DNA from: Salimicrobium halophilum
Lineage (GTDB): Bacteria; Bacillota; Bacilli; Bacillales; Halobacillaceae
Assembly: GCF_900100295.1 (NCBI RefSeq)
Contig: NZ_FNEV01000005.1
Coordinates: 64,501 to 128,500 of the forward strand
DNA length: 64,000 nucleotides
Reading direction: 5' to 3'
A program made the position numbers and the translations under genes. Each line of letters starts with the position of its first letter. Position 1 is the stretch's first letter. The notes under the pieces were generated by a model, which saw nothing but the letters and a program-made list of their open reading frames with translations, had not been told where the DNA came from and did not search any database. This document shows positions 44,316 through 54,447 of this stretch, piece after piece.

Positions 44316-44822
44316 TTACGACTCAGGATCAATCATGTGATAGTGGACGATGTAAGCATCCCCGTCGATAAAGGAAGGCTTCTGTTTGTGGTCAGGACCT
44401 GATTTCTTGTGAGCCTGCTCAAACGACTGGGAATTACGCCAGTTCTCGAAACTTGCGTGATCACGCCACTGCGTAAGGACCACGTATGTTTTCCCTGATT
44501 TCGGACGAAGAATCCGTATCGCCTGGAACCCGTCCATCCCTTCGACGTTCCCTTTACGATTTTTGAACCGATCTTCGAATGTCGGTCGCCCTTCTTCGGA
44601 GACAGGGATATTGTTGGTGACGACGAATCCTTCCTCTTCTACCGTTCCGACGGAGTCTACGATTTCGTAATCCCGTCCTTCGGAGAATACGGAAGGGGAG
44701 TCGCCTTCGTAATAAGCAACAGTGGAATCGCTGCCCTGCATGAAGCGGATGTTCTGGTCAGGGTGCTGGTCTTTTACTTTTTTTAAGAAATCAATCGTGC
44801 CGTTTGTCATCGATACTATCAT
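44316..44822 (-). CDS. hmoB: Heme-degrading monooxygenase HmoB-like (YhgC)
   Basis: 168 residues with a C-terminal antibiotic-biosynthesis-monooxygenase (ABM) domain (NRKGNVEGMDGFQAIRIL...VVLTQWRDHASFENWRNS). The N-terminal 65 residues are as in B. subtilis HmoB. Opens the haem ring to release iron. Placed beside pbpF and hemEHY just as yhgC is in B. subtilis. Confidence 0.88.
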   Translation of the reverse strand: MIVSMTNGTIDFLKKVKDQHPDQNIRFMQGSDSTVAYYEGDSPSVFSEGRDYEIVDSVGTVEEEGFVVTNNIPVSEEGRPTFEDRFKNRKGNVEGMDGFQAIRILRPKSGKTYVVLTQWRDHASFENWRNSQSFEQAHKKSGPDHKQKPSFIDGDAYIVHYHMIDPES

Positions 44823-44904
44823 CTTAAAGATTCTCCTTTCCTCTTAGGTAGATTTTAGCAAGAGGAGGAGAGGAACTGCAAGCAGGAAGAAAGGATGGCC
44901 GAGC

Positions 44905-47064
44905 TTGAAACGTGAAGAATATAAACAACTGAGAAAGCGCAGGATACGATTCAGGAACGCCTTCATCGGCGCAGGGGCTTTGTTGTTTGTGGCAGCAATG
45001 GGGCTTCTGGCACTTATGTTCGGAGGAGCTCTATTCGTATCGGACGATGATCTGATGCTCGATACGGCCTCTACAGTTACAGCGGATGGAGAAGAGATAG
45101 AGCAGATCTATTCGGTTAATCGGACACTCGTGAATCTGGATGAAGTACCTGAATTTTTGCAGCAGGCCTTCATCGCTACAGAAGACAGCAGATTTTATGA
45201 ACATTCCGGGATTGACCCACGTGGAATAGCGAGGGCTTTATACAGGGACATCATAGCCTGGGAGAAGGTCGAAGGTGCCAGTACGATTACCCAGCAGGTT
45301 GCGAAGAACCTGTTTTTCACGAACGAAAAGTCCTGGATGCGAAAAACGAAAGAAGTCATGGTCGCTCTTTATCTGGAACGGAACCTGACTAAAGAAGAGA
45401 TTCTTGAACTCTATGTAAATTCCATCTATTTCGGAGAAGGAACCTACGGAGTAGAGGCGGCATCTGAGCGCTACTTCGGTACTTCAGTATCGGATGTTAC
45501 ACAATCTCAGGCAGCTCTTCTGGCCGGTATGCCAAAAGCTCCCAATAGCTATTCCCCCGTCAATGATCCGGAAGCTGCGAAGGACAGACGGGATGTAGTG
45601 CTTATGCGGATGGAAGACGAGTCTTATATTTCCGGAGAAGAAAGAGAGAATCTTTCGAATCAACGTCTGGAGTATAAAGAAAAAACACAGCCTGAAGAAA
45701 CATGGTCCAATGCTTATGTGAACGCAGTAGTACAGGAAGCAGTGGAGAGGTATGGGATTTCAAGAGAAGCGCTGAAGACGGAAGGATACCGGATTGAAGT
45801 AAACATGCACCCGGAAGCACAACGAATAGCTTATGACACGATGCAGGACGCTTCCTATGCTTCAGGGTCCGTGAAAGGGGTGGAAGGTGCATTCGTTCTT
45901 ACCGATCAATCAGGAAAGGTTACCGCTATCGTAGGTGGAAGAAGTTATGAACATGGAGAGAGTAACCATGCACTGACGAAGCACCAGCCGGGATCCGTGA
46001 TGAAACCTCTGGCTGTCTATGGTCCTGCTCTCATGAGTGACCGGTATACACCGTACTCCGTTTTGAAGGATGAAGAAACAAGTTACGGGGACTATACGCC
46101 TTCGAATGTCACCGGAGGTTATGAAGGGCAAGTTACGATGTACGAAGCATTGGTAGAATCCAAGAATGCGCCAGCCGTATGGTTGTTTGACCAGATTGGT
46201 GTCGGGGAAGGGAAGACTTACCTTGAAAAACTCGGGTTGTCCACCGAGGACGAAGGACTTTCCATCGCCCTTGGGGGTTTGTCTGAAGGTTTCACTCCAA
46301 TGGAAATCGCAGGAGCTTACCAGACGATTGGCAATGGGGGAGAAAGAAGACCGCTTCAGACCATTGCAACGATAACGGATCGTAACGGAGAAGCGGTAGA
46401 ACCGAAAGAACAGGCAGAAGCGACTCGGGTTTTTAATGAAGAAACAGCTTTTCAATTGAGAGAAATGATGGAAACCGTCGTTTCTGAAGGAACGGCAACA
46501 AGCGGCAGCTACCAGGGGCCCCTTGCCGGAAAAACAGGGACAGCGGGGCACCCCTCTGTAGAAGGACAGAACCGGGATGTGTGGTTCGCCGGCATAACCC
46601 CTAATTATACGATGAGTATGTGGATGGGCTACGAGGCTTCCGGCGAAGACTATTACCTTACAGATTCAAGCAGTGTCCCGACTTCTCTCTCGAAGGAACT
46701 GATGACGAACCTGAAAGAAGTAATCGATCCCGGTACGGAGTTTACGAACCCCGAAGGAATGGATTCCCTTCAAAAACCGGTGGAACTTCCGGATTCCACT
46801 GAATTGCAGGGTACTTTAGATATCGGGGGATGGGCTTTTGTTCAAGGAGAATTGAACTGGGAAGCACCCGAAGATGAACGGGTTACCTACAGGGTATACC
46901 GGGCACGTGGCAACGACCCGGAACTGATTGCAGAGACAGAAGCGACGAGCCATACCGTTCAGGCTTTCGGCCTGCTGGAGTCCCGCACGTACTTTGTAGT
47001 TCCTTATGACCCTACGACCGGGCGGGAAGGGGAACGATCGAATGAAGTAACCCTTTCATGGTAG
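44905..47064 (+). CDS. pbpF: Class A penicillin-binding protein (PbpF type)
   Basis: 719 residues: cytoplasmic basic start, one membrane helix (19-45), GT51 glycosyltransferase with catalytic E93 (ATEDSRFYEHSG) and STITQQVAKNLF, then the transpeptidase with S364-x-x-K367, S419-K-N and K543-T-G, and a C-terminal fibronectin-III-like domain. TTG start after AAAGGATGG. Polymerises and cross-links peptidoglycan; B. subtilis pbpF is expressed in growth and in the forespore. Confidence 0.95.
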   Translation: MKREEYKQLRKRRIRFRNAFIGAGALLFVAAMGLLALMFGGALFVSDDDLMLDTASTVTADGEEIEQIYSVNRTLVNLDEVPEFLQQAFIATEDSRFYEHSGIDPRGIARALYRDIIAWEKVEGASTITQQVAKNLFFTNEKSWMRKTKEVMVALYLERNLTKEEILELYVNSIYFGEGTYGVEAASERYFGTSVSDVTQSQAALLAGMPKAPNSYSPVNDPEAAKDRRDVVLMRMEDESYISGEERENLSNQRLEYKEKTQPEETWSNAYVNAVVQEAVERYGISREALKTEGYRIEVNMHPEAQRIAYDTMQDASYASGSVKGVEGAFVLTDQSGKVTAIVGGRSYEHGESNHALTKHQPGSVMKPLAVYGPALMSDRYTPYSVLKDEETSYGDYTPSNVTGGYEGQVTMYEALVESKNAPAVWLFDQIGVGEGKTYLEKLGLSTEDEGLSIALGGLSEGFTPMEIAGAYQTIGNGGERRPLQTIATITDRNGEAVEPKEQAEATRVFNEETAFQLREMMETVVSEGTATSGSYQGPLAGKTGTAGHPSVEGQNRDVWFAGITPNYTMSMWMGYEASGEDYYLTDSSSVPTSLSKELMTNLKEVIDPGTEFTNPEGMDSLQKPVELPDSTELQGTLDIGGWAFVQGELNWEAPEDERVTYRVYRARGNDPELIAETEATSHTVQAFGLLESRTYFVVPYDPTTGREGERSNEVTLSW

Positions 47065-47166
47065 GAAAAGGTACAAAATCGTGACAGATGGACCTTAACG
47101 CTATACAGAAAGATGAATCATCCGTTATAGTTGAAACGGATAGAAAACAAAGGAGTCAGGTACTAT

Positions 47167-48204
47167 ATGGGGAACACGTTTAACGACACAATTCTTAAAG
47201 CATTCCGTGGAGAGAAGACGGAGCACACACCCGTCTGGTATATGCGTCAGGCAGGACGTTCTCAACCGGAATATCGGAAGTTGAAAGAGAAATATTCATT
47301 GTTTGAAATCACTCATCAGCCTGAGCTGTGTGCTTATGTCACCCGTCTGCCGGTGGAGAATTACGGAGTGGATGCAGCCATTCTGTATAAGGATATTATG
47401 TCGCCGCTTCCGGCTCTCGGGGTGGACGTAGAAATAAAGAAGGGCATTGGTCCCGTCATCCATAACCCGATCCAATCCCGTCAGGATGTGGAACGGCTTG
47501 GAGAGATCGACCCGCAATCGGACGTACCTTACGTACTCGATACGATACGCCTGCTCACCGAAGAGCAGCTGAACGTACCACTTATCGGTTTCAGCGGTGC
47601 TCCGTTTACGCTTGCGAGTTACATGATTGAAGGGGGACCTTCGAAGAATTATCATAAGACGAAATCCCTCATGTACAGTGATGAAGAAACGTGGTTTCTG
47701 TTGATGGACAAGCTTGCGTCGATGATCATCACCTACGTGAAATCTCAAATCAAGGCAGGCGCACGAGCGATTCAGATTTTCGATTCCTGGGGAGGAGCGC
47801 TTCATGCTCCTGATTACCGGAAATATATCAAACCATCGATGGATCGTATTTTCAGAGAATTGAGGAATGAAAATGTGCCGCTTATCCTGTTTGGTGTCGG
47901 GGCCCGTCATCTGATTACAGAATGGGATGATCTTCCGATTGATGTGCTGGGTCTTGACTGGCGTACGTCGATCAAAGAAGCGAGAGATCTCGGAGTGAAG
48001 AAACCGCTTCAGGGTAATCTCGATCCTGCCGTTTTACTTTCCGATTGGGAGGTAATAGAGGAGAGAGCGAAAGCCATCATTGATGAAGGGAAGCAATACG
48101 GTCCTCATATCTTCAATCTTGGTCACGGGGTCACGCCGGAGATCGAGCCGGAAACATTGAAAAAGCTGACAACATTGATTCACACATATTCCAAAACAAA
48201 CTAA
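47167..48204 (+). CDS. hemE: Uroporphyrinogen decarboxylase
   Basis: 345 residues; removes the four acetate carboxyls of uroporphyrinogen III. Signature [16 protein letters not shown] near the N terminus (invariant Arg, Asp residues) and [20 protein letters not shown] at 47167, with AAAGGAG 12 nt upstream; the earlier in-frame ATG adds a tail without homology. First of hemE-hemH-hemY, the coproporphyrin-dependent haem branch of Firmicutes. Confidence 0.96.
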   Translation: MGNTFNDTILKAFRGEKTEHTPVWYMRQAGRSQPEYRKLKEKYSLFEITHQPELCAYVTRLPVENYGVDAAILYKDIMSPLPALGVDVEIKKGIGPVIHNPIQSRQDVERLGEIDPQSDVPYVLDTIRLLTEEQLNVPLIGFSGAPFTLASYMIEGGPSKNYHKTKSLMYSDEETWFLLMDKLASMIITYVKSQIKAGARAIQIFDSWGGALHAPDYRKYIKPSMDRIFRELRNENVPLILFGVGARHLITEWDDLPIDVLGLDWRTSIKEARDLGVKKPLQGNLDPAVLLSDWEVIEERAKAIIDEGKQYGPHIFNLGHGVTPEIEPETLKKLTTLIHTYSKTN

Positions 48205-48219
48205 GGGGTGTTCAGGAAA

Positions 48220-49155
48220 ATGGCTAACAAACAAGTCGGTTTACTCGTAATGGCGTATGGAACGCCATACAAAGAAGAAGATATCGAACCTTACTACACA
48301 CATATCAGAAAAGGGAGGCAGCCATCGGAGGAAGCGCTTCAGGATCTGAAGGATCGTTATGAAGCGATCGGGGGAATTTCTCCGTTGGCGCGTATCACAG
48401 ATGAACAGGCAGAGGCTCTTCGTGATGAGCTTAATGATATGCAAAATGAGGTAGAGTTCAAACTTTATATCGGGTTGAAACACATCGATCCGTTCATCGA
48501 AGATGCTGTCGATCAAATGGCGAAAGACGGAATCGAAGAAGCGGTATCGATCGTTCTTGCTCCACACTATTCTTCTTTCAGTGTGAAGTCTTATAATGGG
48601 CGAGCTCAAGAGAAGGCGGATGAGCATGGCATTCGCATCAGTTCTGTGGAGAGCTGGTATGATCACCCGACCTTCATCGACTTCTGGAAAGATGGAATCC
48701 TTGGAGAGTATGAGAAGATGAGCGAACAGGAAAAAGAGAAAGCATGCCTGATCGTTTCTGCTCACAGTCTACCGGAAAAGATTCTTCAGGGAGGAGACCC
48801 TTATCCACAACAGCTCGAAGAAACGGCGAAACTCCTCTCCGAAGCCACAGGAATCACCCAGTACGAAATCGGCTGGCAAAGTGAAGGGAATACGCCTGAT
48901 CCGTGGCTTGGTCCGGACGTACAGGATTTGACGAGGGATCTGTTCGAGCAAAAAGGGTACACTTCTTTCGTTTACGCTCCCGTAGGGTTTGTTGCGGACC
49001 ATCTGGAAGTGTTGTATGACAATGATTACGAATGTAAGGTAGTGTGTGACGAGGTCGGTGCCAACTATTATCGTCCTGAAATGCCGAACACCAACGAGAA
49101 ATTCATTGAGACGCTGGTGGATGTAACCTGGACGAAATGGAAAGAAGAGAAGTAA
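48220..49155 (+). CDS. hemH: Coproporphyrin III ferrochelatase
   Basis: 311 residues (CpfC). Inserts Fe2+ into coproporphyrin III in this branch. SAHSLPEKI carries the active-site His, and [22 protein letters not shown] the conserved Glu. Start at 48220, since the upstream GTG lies within the GGGGTG ribosome site. 15 bp after hemE. Confidence 0.95.
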   Translation: MANKQVGLLVMAYGTPYKEEDIEPYYTHIRKGRQPSEEALQDLKDRYEAIGGISPLARITDEQAEALRDELNDMQNEVEFKLYIGLKHIDPFIEDAVDQMAKDGIEEAVSIVLAPHYSSFSVKSYNGRAQEKADEHGIRISSVESWYDHPTFIDFWKDGILGEYEKMSEQEKEKACLIVSAHSLPEKILQGGDPYPQQLEETAKLLSEATGITQYEIGWQSEGNTPDPWLGPDVQDLTRDLFEQKGYTSFVYAPVGFVADHLEVLYDNDYECKVVCDEVGANYYRPEMPNTNEKFIETLVDVTWTKWKEEK

Positions 49156-49156
49156 T

Positions 49157-50533
49157 ATGAGCAAAAAAGTATTAGTTGTAGGCGGCGGGATGACGGGGTT
49201 ATCCGCCGCCTATTATTTACAGAAGGCAGGAATCGAAACAGAGCTTGTGGAGAAATCCGACCACCTGGGTGGAAAGATTTCGACGATTCATAAAGATGGA
49301 TTCACGATCGAACGGGGACCGGATTCTTTTCTCGCGCGTAAGACGAGCATGCTGAAGCTTGCGGAAGAAGTAGGTATGAGTGAGCATGTAGTCAAGAATG
49401 CGACGGGAACAGCATACATCCTTGCGAAAGGTCGTTTGAACCGTATGCCCCAAGGCTCCCACATGGGAATTCCTACTCGACGTCGTCCATTGTTGAAGTC
49501 CTCTTTGTTTTCTCCTGCTGGTAAAGGGAGAGCTCTACTTGAGCCATACCAGCGGCTGAGACTGAAGAAGGAGGATGAAGCGCTGGGGTTATTTTTGAGA
49601 CGTAGGTTGGGCAACCAGGTTGTCGAAAATGCAGTAGAACCGCTTCTATCGGGCATTTATGCAGGTGATATCGATCAGCTTAGTATGGATGCAACCTTTC
49701 CTCAGTTCAAAGAATTGACGAAGGAACATGGAAGTCTGGTTCGTGGCCTCAAAGAGACGGGAGCAGTACCGCGGCAGAAAAGGAATAATAGCAAGCCGAG
49801 TGCCTTCCGTGCTTTCGCAGGTGGTCTATCAAGTTTCGTTGAAGCTATCCATGCTCAATTGAAGCCCGGGACGGTCCAGCTTTCCGTCGGAGTCGATCAT
49901 ATTGAGAAGAAAGAGGAAGGCTACCATGTACTGATGAGTAACGGGGAAGTGAAGCACGCAGATGATATCATTCTCGCAGTGCCCGCTCCGGCTGCCGCTA
50001 AGATGCTTGCTCAATATGATTGGGTGGAACCGTTGAAGCAGATGAAAGCGACGTCTGTCGCTAACATCGCCATGGCTTTCGATCAGTCAGCCATCAAGAA
50101 GGATATTGATGGTACAGGTTTTGTGGTAGCCCGTACGAGTGATGAGTATCGGATCACCGCCTGTACGTGGACTCACAAGAAATGGGCCCATGCTGCTCCT
50201 GAAGGAAAAGCTCTTCTTCGCTGTTATATCGGAAAACCGGGAGATGAAGAAGTCGTAGATAAGACGGATAAAGAAATCGAAGACATCGTACTTCGTGATC
50301 TCGGAAAGATTATGGATATTACAGATCAACCTGATTTCTCTGTCGTGACCAGGTGGCACGATGGGATGCCACAGTATAGTGTCGGCCATAAGGAACGTCT
50401 TACGAAGCTCGAACACTACATGAAAAAAGATGTTCCAGGGGTCCAGCTTGCGGGAGCATACTATTATGGCATAGGCTTGCCGGACTGTATTAATCAGGGA
50501 AAAGCAGCGGCCAAACGGATCATCGAACGATAA
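49157..50533 (+). CDS. hemY: Coproporphyrinogen III oxidase (CgoX/HemY)
   Basis: 458-residue FAD enzyme: dinucleotide fold VVGGGMTGLSAAYYLQKAG (GGGMTG at 9-14) and FAD-closing GIGLPDCINQGKAAA. Oxidises coproporphyrinogen III to coproporphyrin III. Starts 1 bp after the hemH stop with only a weak ribosome site, so it relies on coupling. A terminator follows. Confidence 0.95.
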   Translation: MSKKVLVVGGGMTGLSAAYYLQKAGIETELVEKSDHLGGKISTIHKDGFTIERGPDSFLARKTSMLKLAEEVGMSEHVVKNATGTAYILAKGRLNRMPQGSHMGIPTRRRPLLKSSLFSPAGKGRALLEPYQRLRLKKEDEALGLFLRRRLGNQVVENAVEPLLSGIYAGDIDQLSMDATFPQFKELTKEHGSLVRGLKETGAVPRQKRNNSKPSAFRAFAGGLSSFVEAIHAQLKPGTVQLSVGVDHIEKKEEGYHVLMSNGEVKHADDIILAVPAPAAAKMLAQYDWVEPLKQMKATSVANIAMAFDQSAIKKDIDGTGFVVARTSDEYRITACTWTHKKWAHAAPEGKALLRCYIGKPGDEEVVDKTDKEIEDIVLRDLGKIMDITDQPDFSVVTRWHDGMPQYSVGHKERLTKLEHYMKKDVPGVQLAGAYYYGIGLPDCINQGKAAAKRIIER

Positions 50534-50544
50534 AATTACAAGAG

Positions 50545-50587
50545 AAAAGCTTGTAGAGACTGTTAACAGTTTCTGCAAGCTTTTTCT
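50545..50587 (+). terminator. Terminator of hemEHY
   Basis: AAAAGCTTG...CAAGCTTTT outer stem with inner AGA-ACTG/CAGT-TCT; T5 tail. Confidence 0.9.
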
Positions 50588-50653
50588 ATAGGTGTAGTTT
50601 ACTGATGCGGCTATACGCTGATATTCACAGTCTGTATGGAAGAGAGGGGCAAG

Positions 50654-50767
50654 CTTTGCGACAGTTTTTAAGACTGAAATATGGCAAAGCACCGCAAAAG
50701 AATCTTTATCCGATACTTTTTGATCAATAGGAAGGACAAAGTATCTTATAGTATTTTTTATGCGGTG
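50654..50767 (+). repeat. Family C repeat, copy C1
   Basis: CTTTGCGACAGTTTTTAAGA (50654-50673), then CACCGCAAAA (50690-50699), a 58-bp body and TTATGCGGTG (50758-50767), the last two inverted. Copy C2 has the same order with a 6-nt loop. Confidence 0.65.
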
Positions 50768-50820
50768 TTAATAGAAATATAGGAATGAAAAACGCCCCAT
50801 ATCCGCTTGGGGATAGGAGG

Positions 50821-50848
50821 CGCTTCTAAACGTTCTTCTTCGCTTTTC
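50821..50848 (+). repeat. Family A remnant (right end only)
   Basis: GCTTCTAAACGTTCTTCTTCGC equals the right arm of A11 with no left arm in front. Confidence 0.65.
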
Positions 50849-50860
50849 ATGTCTAGCTGC

Positions 50861-50960
50861 GAAGAACAGAAGCCCGAAATATAAGCAGCCAACCCTGTTT
50901 CAAGAAAAATCACTTGAAGCCAGGCTCGTCTGCTTATATTTGAGCTTCTAAACGTTCTTC
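50861..50960 (+). repeat. Family A hairpin repeat, copy A11
   Basis: GAAGAAC/GTTCTTC, AGAAGC/GCTTCT, perfect AAATATAAGCAG/CTGCTTATATTT. Same inner type as A1 and A2 but a different outer arm pair. Confidence 0.92.
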
Positions 50961-50982
50961 TCCGCTTTTCATGTCTAGCTGC

Positions 50983-51084
50983 GACATCCAGAAACTCGAG
51001 TCATAAGCAACTCGGATCAAAGAAAGAAAAGAGCGCCTTTCGTTGACCAAGTTGCTTATGACTGAGGTTTCTAAGCGGGATGTC
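50983..51084 (+). repeat. Family A hairpin repeat, copy A12
   Basis: GACATCC/GGATGTC outside, TCATAAGCAACTCGG with CCAAGTTGCTTATGA inside. It sits 15 bp from the stop of the redoxin gene. Confidence 0.92.
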
Positions 51085-51098
51085 TCCGCTTTCCTTTT

Positions 51099-51605
51099 TC
51101 ATTTCAAATTTTTTCGTATATATTTGATCGTTTCTTTCAGTTCGTCGGCGTGTGGACGTCCGAATGGGTTTGTCTGACGTTGCTGGTAGAGTAGATTGCC
51201 GTGATTATCAACCAGGAAGTAAGCAGGCTCCGGATGGTTCCCGTGGTCTTCGTAGGGAGCTTCTTCCCCGTGATAGTATACTTCATAGTCCTTCAGGAAG
51301 GAATATTCCTCATCAAGCAGAATCGGGAAGGTCAGCCCGTGTTCATCGGCCATATCTTTGAGATTCTGTTCATCGTCATGAGTGATGGTAATGATATGGA
51401 TGTCGTGTTCATTGAAATCAGCCTGTTCTTCCTGCAATTGCTTCAATTCCTTTTGACAGGCAGGACACCAGGAACCGCGGAAGTAAACTAGAAGGTGCCA
51501 GGCAGATTCAGCTTGTTGTACATCAGAGAAAGTGAAGTCTTCTCCTGTTACATTCTTTAATTGAAAATTCGGGACTTGCTGATTGAGTTGCATGGAAGTC
51601 ATCAA
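51099..51605 (-). CDS. Peroxiredoxin-like (AhpC/TSA, redoxin) protein
   Basis: 168 residues, thioredoxin fold with C47-P-A-C50 in FRGSWCPACQKELKQL. The Cys-x-x-Cys and the FRGSWC lead-in match redoxins of the AhpC/TSA superfamily; a resolving Cys elsewhere is absent. No signal peptide, so cytosolic. Reduces peroxides or disulfides; partner unknown. AAAGGAG precedes the ATG. Confidence 0.85.
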   Translation of the reverse strand: MMTSMQLNQQVPNFQLKNVTGEDFTFSDVQQAESAWHLLVYFRGSWCPACQKELKQLQEEQADFNEHDIHIITITHDDEQNLKDMADEHGLTFPILLDEEYSFLKDYEVYYHGEEAPYEDHGNHPEPAYFLVDNHGNLLYQQRQTNPFGRPHADELKETIKYIRKNLK

Positions 51606-51694
51606 AACACTCCTTTATCGTAATTACATGCATCTTACCCGTTTCAGGAGTGTTTTAGTGTTTTTTTCGTGAAAAAATAATCGGATTTTTGTTA

Positions 51695-51732
51695 AAATTA
51701 AAAAAGAAGCAGCCGCTACTGCTTCTTTTTAT
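51695..51732 (-). terminator. Terminator of yhfH
   Basis: AAAAAGAAGCAG (51701-51712) with CTGCTTCTTTTT (51719-51730); T-run on the minus strand. Confidence 0.87.
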
Positions 51733-51781
51733 AGGAAGTGCTATATCTCAGGGTTAGCGTATGCCAGGAGCTGAAGCTTTC

Positions 51782-51910
51782 TTAGCGGGCAGGACCATCG
51801 CAGTCATGGCAAGTGTTACCGTAGCAGTCCGCCTGCTCCTGGATTACGCTTCCACATTTAGCACACTGTTTCTTAGGCAAGTTACGGAAAAATTCAACAA
51901 CGTTCATCAT
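51782..51910 (-). CDS. yhfH: YhfH-type small zinc-ribbon protein
   Basis: 42 residues: MMNVVEFFRNLPKKQCAKCG, then CxxxxCxxC (CYGNTCHDC), with four cysteines placed to bind zinc. The YhfH family keeps the VxEFFRNLPxKxCxxCG opening. GAGGAGG lies 9 nt before the ATG at 51910. Beside yhfI as in B. subtilis. No known role. Confidence 0.85.
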   Translation of the reverse strand: MMNVVEFFRNLPKKQCAKCGSVIQEQADCYGNTCHDCDGPAR

Positions 51911-52030
51911 AATGTAATTCCTCCTCTGTTTTGATGTTGAATTCATTGTATTATAACAGTATGAATAAATCAACACAATGTTATAAAACAACTCAAAATA
52001 AGACTAAAGTATTAGAAAAGAGGTAATTTT

Positions 52031-52765
52031 GTGAAAATTACAACAATAGGGTATTGGGGAGCTTATCCTGCCCAGAACAGTGCCACCTCCAGTTATCTCG
52101 TCGAAGACCAGGGATACAGGCTGCTCGTGGATTGCGGCAGTGGAGCACTGTCACGCCTTCAAGGATATATTTCTCTCAATTCTCTGGATGCTGTCATCAT
52201 TTCTCATTATCACCATGATCACGTAGCGGATATAGGTGTTCTGCAACACGCGCGACTTGTGCAGACGAAGCTTGGTCACGTAGAAGGGGAACTTCCCATC
52301 TACGGCCATGAAGAAGATGAAAATGGGTTTGAAAGACTGTCCTCTTCTTATACAAAAGCGCACCCTTATGATCCTGAGTCTTCTGTGTCCATCGGCCCTT
52401 TCACTATTTCTTTCCTTAAGACGGTTCATCCGGTACCGTGCTATGGGATGAAGATTACAAATGGTGACGATACGATTGTATATACTGCGGATACAGCCTA
52501 TCAGAAGGAGTGGATAGATTTTTCGAAGGGTGCCGATCTTTTGATTACGGATACGAATTTTTACAAAGGGATGGATGCAGCCCAGGCCGGGCATATGACG
52601 AGCGAAGAAGCGGCCTCTATCGCTGCGGGTGCAGAGGTGGAAGAACTCTGGCTTAGTCATCTTCCGCATTTCGGTAACCATTCCAGGTTGAAGCAGGAGG
52701 CTGCGGATGTGTTTCATGGAGAGGTGAAACTGGCTACCGAAGGGTTACGATGGAGCAGTGAATGA
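52031..52765 (+). CDS. yhfI: Metallo-beta-lactamase-fold hydrolase YhfI
   Basis: 244 residues; the zinc motif HYHHDH (H59, H61, D63, H64) plus H later in MKITNGD...TADTAY and LSHLPHFGNH. Resembles RNase Z/PhnP-type MBL hydrolases. GTG start with AAGAGGT upstream. Substrate not assigned. Confidence 0.88.
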   Translation: MKITTIGYWGAYPAQNSATSSYLVEDQGYRLLVDCGSGALSRLQGYISLNSLDAVIISHYHHDHVADIGVLQHARLVQTKLGHVEGELPIYGHEEDENGFERLSSSYTKAHPYDPESSVSIGPFTISFLKTVHPVPCYGMKITNGDDTIVYTADTAYQKEWIDFSKGADLLITDTNFYKGMDAAQAGHMTSEEAASIAAGAEVEELWLSHLPHFGNHSRLKQEAADVFHGEVKLATEGLRWSSE

Positions 52766-52827
52766 TTGCGAAGAGAAATCGGCTCGCTTATACTTGAAGG
52801 GAGCAACGGAACGAAAGGATGAGAACA

Positions 52828-53826
52828 ATGCTTTTTATTGATAACGAAGGAGTAAACGATCCGACAATCAATCTGGCTATCGAAGAGTATGCGCTGAAGA
52901 ACCTGGATATCAGTGAAACGTATCTGCTGTTCTATATCAACGAGCCTTCGATCATTATAGGGAAGAACCAGAATGCCATCGAAGAGATCAACACGGATTT
53001 CGTAGAAGAGAACGGAATTCACGTGGTCCGCAGACTCTCCGGAGGCGGGGCCGTTTATCACGATCTTGGAAACTTGAATTTCAGCTTTCTGACGAAAGAT
53101 GATGGAAACAGCTTTCATGACTTCGCCAAGTTCACAGAACCGGTTGTCGACGCTTTGAAACAACTTGGAGCTCCGGCTGAGCTTTCCGGTCGAAATGATT
53201 TGACGATTGAAGGACGGAAGATTTCAGGGAATGCTCAGTTCACGACTAAAGGCAGGATGTTCAGTCACGGCACCTTGATGTTCAATTCAGAAGTTGAAAA
53301 TGTCGTGCGCAGTCTGAATGTGAAGTCGGAAAAAATCCGCTCGAAGGGAATCAAATCGATCCGTAGTCGGGTAGCGAGTATTGCTGAATACCTTCCTGAA
53401 GGTACGACGATGGAAGATTTCAAAACGATGATTCTCCGCTACATTTTCGACGTGGAAGATGTGAACGATGTTCCGCAGTACAAACTGACCGAAGAAGACT
53501 GGAAAGCCATTTATCAATTATCCGAAGAGCGCTATCGAAATTGGGACTGGAACTACGGAAAATCTCCGAAGTCGAACATCCAGCAGACGAAGCGTATTGA
53601 AGGAGCAGGAACATACGATATCCGGCTTGATGTGAATAAAGGATATATCAACAATGCGAAAATCTATGGAGACTTTTTCGGTATCGGTGACGTTACGGAA
53701 GTGGAAGACCGCCTGATCGGTACGAAATATGAAAGGGAAGCAATCAGGGAAGCTGTAGAGGACCTTGATATTTCCCATTATCTCGGCAAGGTTACTATGG
53801 AAGATTTTCTTACCATTGTTTATTGA
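52828..53826 (+). CDS. lplJ: Lipoate-protein ligase LplJ
   Basis: 332 residues: RRLSGGGAVYHDLGNLNFSF (lipoate/ATP site) and GRNDLTIEGRKISGNAQ (catalytic Lys). Attaches free lipoate to GcvH and the 2-oxoacid dehydrogenases. I start at ATG 52828 (AAAGG 9 nt before; MLFIDNEGVNDP equals B. subtilis LplJ); ATG 52819 would put the start on the ribosome site. Strong terminator downstream. Confidence 0.93.
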   Translation: MLFIDNEGVNDPTINLAIEEYALKNLDISETYLLFYINEPSIIIGKNQNAIEEINTDFVEENGIHVVRRLSGGGAVYHDLGNLNFSFLTKDDGNSFHDFAKFTEPVVDALKQLGAPAELSGRNDLTIEGRKISGNAQFTTKGRMFSHGTLMFNSEVENVVRSLNVKSEKIRSKGIKSIRSRVASIAEYLPEGTTMEDFKTMILRYIFDVEDVNDVPQYKLTEEDWKAIYQLSEERYRNWDWNYGKSPKSNIQQTKRIEGAGTYDIRLDVNKGYINNAKIYGDFFGIGDVTEVEDRLIGTKYEREAIREAVEDLDISHYLGKVTMEDFLTIVY

Positions 53827-53833
53827 TGGACAT

Positions 53834-53863
53834 ACCCGGTTCAGAGAGAGCCGGGTTCTTTTC
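53834..53863 (+). terminator. Terminator of lplJ
   Basis: ACCCGG (53834-53839) pairs with CCGGGT (53851-53856), with further pairing inside and T-rich tail. Confidence 0.8.
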
Positions 53864-53976
53864 AAAGGGGCAAGCAACACAGTCGTGCCGTAATAAAAGA
53901 TTGTTCTACTTAACCTTAGGGGAACATATGCATGGGAAGATAAATGTCACTTTTCACGAATAACTGGAGGGATTGC

Positions 53977-54447
53977 ATGATCACCTGGAAAGAAGAGATT
54001 ATGATTGAAGCCGACATTGATACCGTTTGGGGGCTTTTCAAGGATGAGCATATTAAGCGCATCATGCCCCAGGTGGAAGAGCATGCCCTGATCGAAAAAG
54101 AAGAACATGAAGTAGGTGCGAGACACCGGCAGACATACCGGGAAGGAAAACGGACGGAGACTTATATAGTAACGACAACCGCCTATGAAAACACTGAGGA
54201 ATATAGGAAGAAAGAGGTCACTTTTACGGTCGGACGTGCTTTCGACATACGTACCTCCTATGAATTTCACAAAATAGGAGAAGAAGAGACAAAGCTCGTT
54301 TACGAAGGTACGAATGAAGGGGTGAATATTCTCGGCAAAGTGATGTTGAAATTCGCTACAGAGAAAAATAACAAAAAAGTTGTCCGCGAATTTTTGGAAC
54401 GTGTAAAGGAAGAAGCGGAGAAGGAGAAAACTGATGTTCATTCATAA
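53977..54447 (+). CDS. SRPBCC (START-like) family protein
   Basis: 156 residues beginning MITWKEEIMIEADIDTVWGLFKDE, the opening strand-helix of the SRPBCC/Bet v 1-like ligand-binding fold. TGGAGGG precedes the ATG at 53977. Overlaps the following GNAT gene by 14 bp. Probably binds a hydrophobic ligand; function unknown. Confidence 0.8.
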   Translation: MITWKEEIMIEADIDTVWGLFKDEHIKRIMPQVEEHALIEKEEHEVGARHRQTYREGKRTETYIVTTTAYENTEEYRKKEVTFTVGRAFDIRTSYEFHKIGEEETKLVYEGTNEGVNILGKVMLKFATEKNNKKVVREFLERVKEEAEKEKTDVHS